Source: an uncultured Spirochaetales bacterium
GTDB lineage: Bacteria > Spirochaetota > Spirochaetia > Sphaerochaetales > Sphaerochaetaceae
Assembly (NCBI GenBank): GCA_949283235.1
Contig: CASDRY010000038.1
Location: 1-64,000, forward strand
Direction: 5' to 3'
DNA: 64,000 nucleotides
The position numbers and the translations under genes are program-made. The number at the start of each line of letters is the position of its first letter. The stretch's first letter is position 1. The notes below the pieces were generated by a model that was not told where the DNA came from, ran no database searches, and worked only from the letters and a program-made list of their open reading frames with translations. Shown here piece by piece: positions 60,943-64,000 of the stretch.

Positions 60943-61830
60943 ATGGGAAAGAAAATAGGATTCATAGGACTTGGTGTTATGGGAGTCTCGATGGCGTCGA
61001 GGCTTATCGACTCGGGCTATGAGCTATATATCTACAACAGGACAAAAGCCAAGGGCGATCTGCTTGTTGCAAAAGGTGCTCACTGGTGTGATACCCCGCG
61101 CTCAGTTGCAGAGAATGCGGAGATAACATTCACAATTGTCGGTTTTCCAAAGGATGTCGAGGAAGTATATCTCGGAAAGAACGGAATCGTAGAGGGCGCA
61201 GGAAAAGAAAAGATCTTCTGCGACATGACAACAACAAAACCCTCTCTCGATATGCAGATAGCTGAAGAGCTTAAGAAAAAGGGTGCGGAAATGGCAGATG
61301 CTCCTGTATCTGGCGGAGACACCGGAGCAAAGAATGGAACGCTGTCAATAATGGTTGGAGCAAGTGAAAGCGTCTTCGAAAAACTCCTTCCTCTCTTCCA
61401 GGTAATGGGAAAGAACATAACGCTGATGGGAGAAGTCGGAGCTGGACAGAACACGAAGATGGCTAACCAGATCGTAATTGCAGGAACCATGTGCGGAGTA
61501 TCTGAAGCGCTTGTCTATGGAGCTAAAGCAGGACTCGATCTTGAGAGAATGGTTCAGACGATTTCAAAGGGAGCTGCCGGGTGCTGGACTCTCGATAATC
61601 TTGCTCCCCGTGTACTCAAAGGAGATTATGAACCAGGCTTTATGGTAGATCACTTCATAAAGGATATGGGAATAGCACTGGAAGAAGCGGAAAAGATGGA
61701 ACTGCCTCTTCCTTCCCTTGCACTGACAAAACAGCTATACCTTGCGATTAAAGCACAAGGCATGGGCAAGAAGGGAACACAGGTTCTTGTTAAGGCCATC
61801 GAAGCACTTGCGGGAAAGGAGATTCTATGA
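60943..61830 (+). CDS. Beta-hydroxyacid dehydrogenase (3-hydroxyisobutyrate / tartronate semialdehyde reductase family)
   Basis: 295 residues. IGFIGLGVMGVSMASRL (NAD(P) Rossmann, GxGxMG), APVSGGDTGAKNGTLSIMVG (substrate-binding SGG) and GAGQNTKMANQI with catalytic Lys. It reduces or oxidises a small beta-hydroxyacid; the exact substrate (3-hydroxyisobutyrate, tartronate semialdehyde, succinic semialdehyde) is not fixed by sequence. It overlaps citrate synthase by 4 bp (ATGA) and is first in that operon. Confidence 0.9.
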   Translation: MGKKIGFIGLGVMGVSMASRLIDSGYELYIYNRTKAKGDLLVAKGAHWCDTPRSVAENAEITFTIVGFPKDVEEVYLGKNGIVEGAGKEKIFCDMTTTKPSLDMQIAEELKKKGAEMADAPVSGGDTGAKNGTLSIMVGASESVFEKLLPLFQVMGKNITLMGEVGAGQNTKMANQIVIAGTMCGVSEALVYGAKAGLDLERMVQTISKGAAGCWTLDNLAPRVLKGDYEPGFMVDHFIKDMGIALEEAEKMELPLPSLALTKQLYLAIKAQGMGKKGTQVLVKAIEALAGKEIL

Positions 61831-63125
61831 TCATCGAAAAGGAGGCCGCTTCTATCAAGCTTTCGGGGGGAAAGGAATTCAAGGCTGATATCATCACCGA
61901 TAACATGGGTGAGAAGTCTATTGATATCACATCGCTAAGGAAGGAAACAGGGTATATAACCTACGATCCAGGATATGTGAATACAGGTTCCTGCACCTCC
62001 TCGATATGTTACATAAATGGAGAGAAGGGAATCCTCAGGTATCGTGGCTATGATATCGCGGACCTTGTCGCTAAATGTGATTTCATCGAAGTTGCATATC
62101 TTCTTATAAAAGGAGTGCTACCGACAGCAGAAGAAAGAATCGGTTATCAGAAGCTGCTGAATGAGAACTCACTGCTGCATGTAAACATGCGCGATTTCTT
62201 CCGTGCATACCCTCATGATGGGCATCCGATGGGAATACTTGCTGCAATGGTCGCCTCTCTTTCCGCATTCTATCCAGAGCTTGAGGATAAGGACCCTGAG
62301 GAGAATCTCGACTTAACTGTTACAAGACTTCTCTCAAAGATGAGAACAATAGCGGCATTCACATATAGGCAGATGAAGGGACTGGACTTTGTAGAGCCCC
62401 AGTATAACTACTCATACTGTGCAAACTTCCTGAACATGATGTTCAGAACCTCTGTAAACAACTATGTCCCCTCCCCTGTCCATGTCGCAGCTCTTAACAA
62501 GCTTCTCATAATACATGCAGACCATGAGCAGAACTGCTCTACAAGCGCTGTCCGTCTTGTCGGTTCATCAGATGCCAATCTCTATGCTTCTGTAACAGCA
62601 GGTGTCTGTGCTCTCTGGGGTTCCAAGCATGGAGGAGCGAATCAAGCTGTCATGGATATGCTTCAGAGAATCCAGACAGAAGGACTCTCAATCGACCAGG
62701 TAATCGAGAAAGCGAAATCAAAGGATGATCCATTCCGTCTCTTCGGATTCGGGCACAGGGTGTATAAGACATTCGATCCAAGAGCGAAGATAGCAAAGGA
62801 GCTTACAAAGGAAGTACTTGCAGCAACTGGTACTACAGATAACCTTCTGGATATAGCACTGGAACTTGAGGAAAGAGCAACGCATGATGATTACTTCATC
62901 GAGCGCAATCTCTACCCTAATGTGGATTTCTATACAGGAATAACATTCCATATGATGGGAATTCCTGTATCGATGTTCACTGTTCTTTTCGCTATGGGCC
63001 GTCTTCCAGGATGGATAGCACATTACCTTGAATGGAAGCATGATCCGTATCAGAAGATCGGAAGACCAAGACAGATATACTCAGGTCCGGAGGAACGTGA
63101 TGTCGTTCCAATTGCCGAACGCTGA
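61827..63125 (+). CDS. gltA: Citrate synthase
   Basis: 432 residues. ILRYRGYDIADL, LLIIHADHEQNCST (His), GSKHGGANQAVMDML (His), FGFGHRVYKTFDPRA (His/Arg) and NVDFYTGITF (catalytic Asp) are all present. Condenses oxaloacetate and acetyl-CoA. Coupled to the upstream dehydrogenase by a 4-bp overlap. The isocitrate dehydrogenase gene lies convergently downstream, so these two supply an oxidative branch to 2-oxoglutarate, likely for glutamate synthesis; aconitase is not in the window. Confidence 0.97.
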   Translation: MIIEKEAASIKLSGGKEFKADIITDNMGEKSIDITSLRKETGYITYDPGYVNTGSCTSSICYINGEKGILRYRGYDIADLVAKCDFIEVAYLLIKGVLPTAEERIGYQKLLNENSLLHVNMRDFFRAYPHDGHPMGILAAMVASLSAFYPELEDKDPEENLDLTVTRLLSKMRTIAAFTYRQMKGLDFVEPQYNYSYCANFLNMMFRTSVNNYVPSPVHVAALNKLLIIHADHEQNCSTSAVRLVGSSDANLYASVTAGVCALWGSKHGGANQAVMDMLQRIQTEGLSIDQVIEKAKSKDDPFRLFGFGHRVYKTFDPRAKIAKELTKEVLAATGTTDNLLDIALELEERATHDDYFIERNLYPNVDFYTGITFHMMGIPVSMFTVLFAMGRLPGWIAHYLEWKHDPYQKIGRPRQIYSGPEERDVVPIAER

Positions 63126-63765
63126 AGCTTATATCTTTGACTTCAACGGAACGCTTTTCTGGGATTCCAAGGAAAACAGAGAAGCGTGGACTGATACTTT
63201 CAGTAAATACAGGGGAAGAGCTCTTTCAGATGAAGAGTTTCTTCTCCTTAATGGAAGAACAGATAGAGAGACTGTTCTCTATCTTGATCCGAAAGCTGAT
63301 GAAGAGAAGATTTCTGAAATCTCAGTTTACAAGGAAAAGCTTTATAAAGAACTCTGCACGTCTCATAAACTTACTCTATCCCCGGGAGCTGAAGAACTCC
63401 TTGCTTATCTGAAAGCCAGAGGAAAGAAACTTGCAATAGCCTCCTCCGCTCCGAAGATGAATATGGACTGGTATATACCGGAGTATGAGCTTGAGAGATT
63501 CTTCAGGAGGGAGCATATCATTGCTGGACGAGATGATATCCCATCAAAACCAGATCCTGCCATTTTCCTCCTTGCCAGGGAAGCTCTAAAAGCTGAGAGG
63601 GAAAACACGATCATCTTCGAAGATTCCGCCTCAGGGGTGAAAGCCGCACTCGACTCTGGTGTGAAGCTTGTTATCAGGATAAAAGAAGAAGGACTGGAAA
63701 GTATCCAGAACCCAAGAGTCGTGGAAATCCAGTCCTTTTCAGAGCTTCTTATAGAAGAGCGATAA
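63100..63765 (+). CDS. HAD-superfamily hydrolase, beta-phosphoglucomutase-like
   Basis: 221 residues from ATG 63100, with GGAGG 6-7 nt upstream; it lies 26 bp inside citrate synthase. [13 protein letters not shown] is motif I, with Asn in place of the second Asp; [16 protein letters not shown] is motif [13 protein letters not shown] the motif III lysine and [13 protein letters not shown] motif IV. A helical cap lies between motifs I and II. It probably acts on a small phosphoester. The Asn change removes the usual acid/base residue, so phosphatase activity may be lowered or altered. Overlaps isocitrate dehydrogenase by 17 bp, tail to tail. Confidence 0.85.
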   Translation: MSFQLPNAEAYIFDFNGTLFWDSKENREAWTDTFSKYRGRALSDEEFLLLNGRTDRETVLYLDPKADEEKISEISVYKEKLYKELCTSHKLTLSPGAEELLAYLKARGKKLAIASSAPKMNMDWYIPEYELERFFRREHIIAGRDDIPSKPDPAIFLLAREALKAERENTIIFEDSASGVKAALDSGVKLVIRIKEEGLESIQNPRVVEIQSFSELLIEER

Positions 63766-64000
63766 GGCTATCTGTAAAAGCGGAAGTGGAGAGGCACTCC
63801 CCTTTTCTTCCTTCTTTCTCAAGAAGACGATAGAAATCCGCAGTGACATGTCCAGAGGCAATTGCCTTCCTTACAGCACTTCTGATCATATCAGCAGCTT
63901 CATTCCAGCCGATGTACTCAAGCATCATTACGCCTGAAAGGATTATCGAGAGCGGATTGACTATATCCTTTCCCGCTATATCCGGTGCCGTTCCATGAGT
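63749..64000 (-). CDS. Isocitrate/isopropylmalate dehydrogenase family, C-terminal part; 5' end outside window
   Basis: The last 83 codons are present. [20 protein letters not shown], followed by [17 protein letters not shown] and [14 protein letters not shown], matches the end of NAD(P)-dependent isocitrate dehydrogenase; the [10 protein letters not shown] nucleotide loop is typical of Icd. Isopropylmalate dehydrogenase is less likely, because the loop wording and the citrate synthase neighbour favour Icd. The gene ends in the convergent HAD gene. Confidence 0.85.
   Translation of the reverse strand, partial: THGTAPDIAGKDIVNPLSIILSGVMMLEYIGWNEAADMIRSAVRKAIASGHVTADFYRLLEKEGRKGECLSTSAFTDSLIALL

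Noticed and set aside
1-64000. tRNA, rRNA, CRISPR, IS elements, riboswitches
   Set aside because: Intergenic regions were read for T-loop (GTTCRAAYC-type) motifs, regular repeats, transposase frames and common leader motifs; none was convincing.

Overview
The window is about 64 kb of compact bacterial chromosome: short intergenic gaps, many 4-bp or longer gene overlaps, strong GGAGG-type ribosome binding sites and moderately AT-rich DNA. Gene content fits a fermentative, host- or plant-fibre-associated spirochaete of the Sphaerochaeta/Treponema kind. The clues are a short Hc1/histone H1-like protein, Gram-negative envelope proteins (beta-barrels, a Wzi-like protein, periplasmic alkaline phosphatase), acetate and butyrate kinases, alpha-galactosidase, beta-glucuronidase and a GH43 arabinosidase/xylosidase. 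The placement is an inference from gene content; no marker RNA is present.

Layout. 0-3 kb: a truncated GH43 glycosidase and an intact AbiE-type toxin-antitoxin pair. 3-11 kb: a YibE/F membrane protein and alkaline phosphatase; a four-gene overlapping operon of butyrate kinase, a GlpA-like dehydrogenase, a second flavoprotein and DUF1667; and a lysine exporter (LysO) split into two coupled genes. 11-22 kb: a lysine-rich histone-tailed protein, valS, glgA, a DUF6506 protein, an XRE regulator, a YgiT zinc-finger antitoxin beside a toxin remnant, a cysS-ECF sigma-anti-sigma operon, and a MurB homologue that seems to lack the usual catalytic residues. 22-33 kb: ackA, a RecQ-like helicase, an unusual galactokinase, a MATE pump, rpsU, recJ, recO, DUF4105 and carbamate kinase. 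33-38 kb: an eroding accessory stretch with an AAA_14/DUF4143 ATPase under a double palindromic operator, fragments of an addiction-module antitoxin, of an AlbA_2/winged-helix protein and of a Crp/Fnr regulator, plus beta-glucuronidase. 38-52 kb: LysE/XRE-cupin, MATE, a flavodoxin-like reductase, mscL, an acyl-CoA ligase, lon, a U32 peptidase, an envelope operon (Wzi-like, TPR, glycosyltransferase) and the Hc1-like protein. 52-64 kb: 2,4-diaminobutyrate aminotransferase and decarboxylase (route to 1,3-diaminopropane), GH36 alpha-galactosidase, a RloA-RloB/AbiL-type defence pair, a third MATE pump, a beta-hydroxyacid dehydrogenase, citrate synthase, a HAD hydrolase and the 3' end of isocitrate dehydrogenase.

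The pattern that the gene list does not explain is promoter geometry. Several genes have no ribosome binding site and instead carry a good -10 box 6-8 nt before the start codon, often with a -35 box at 16-17 nt. This predicts leaderless or nearly leaderless mRNAs for murB, recO, the DUF4105 gene, two MATE genes and the beta-hydroxyacid dehydrogenase. Two divergent gene pairs fit into 79-86 bp gaps this way.
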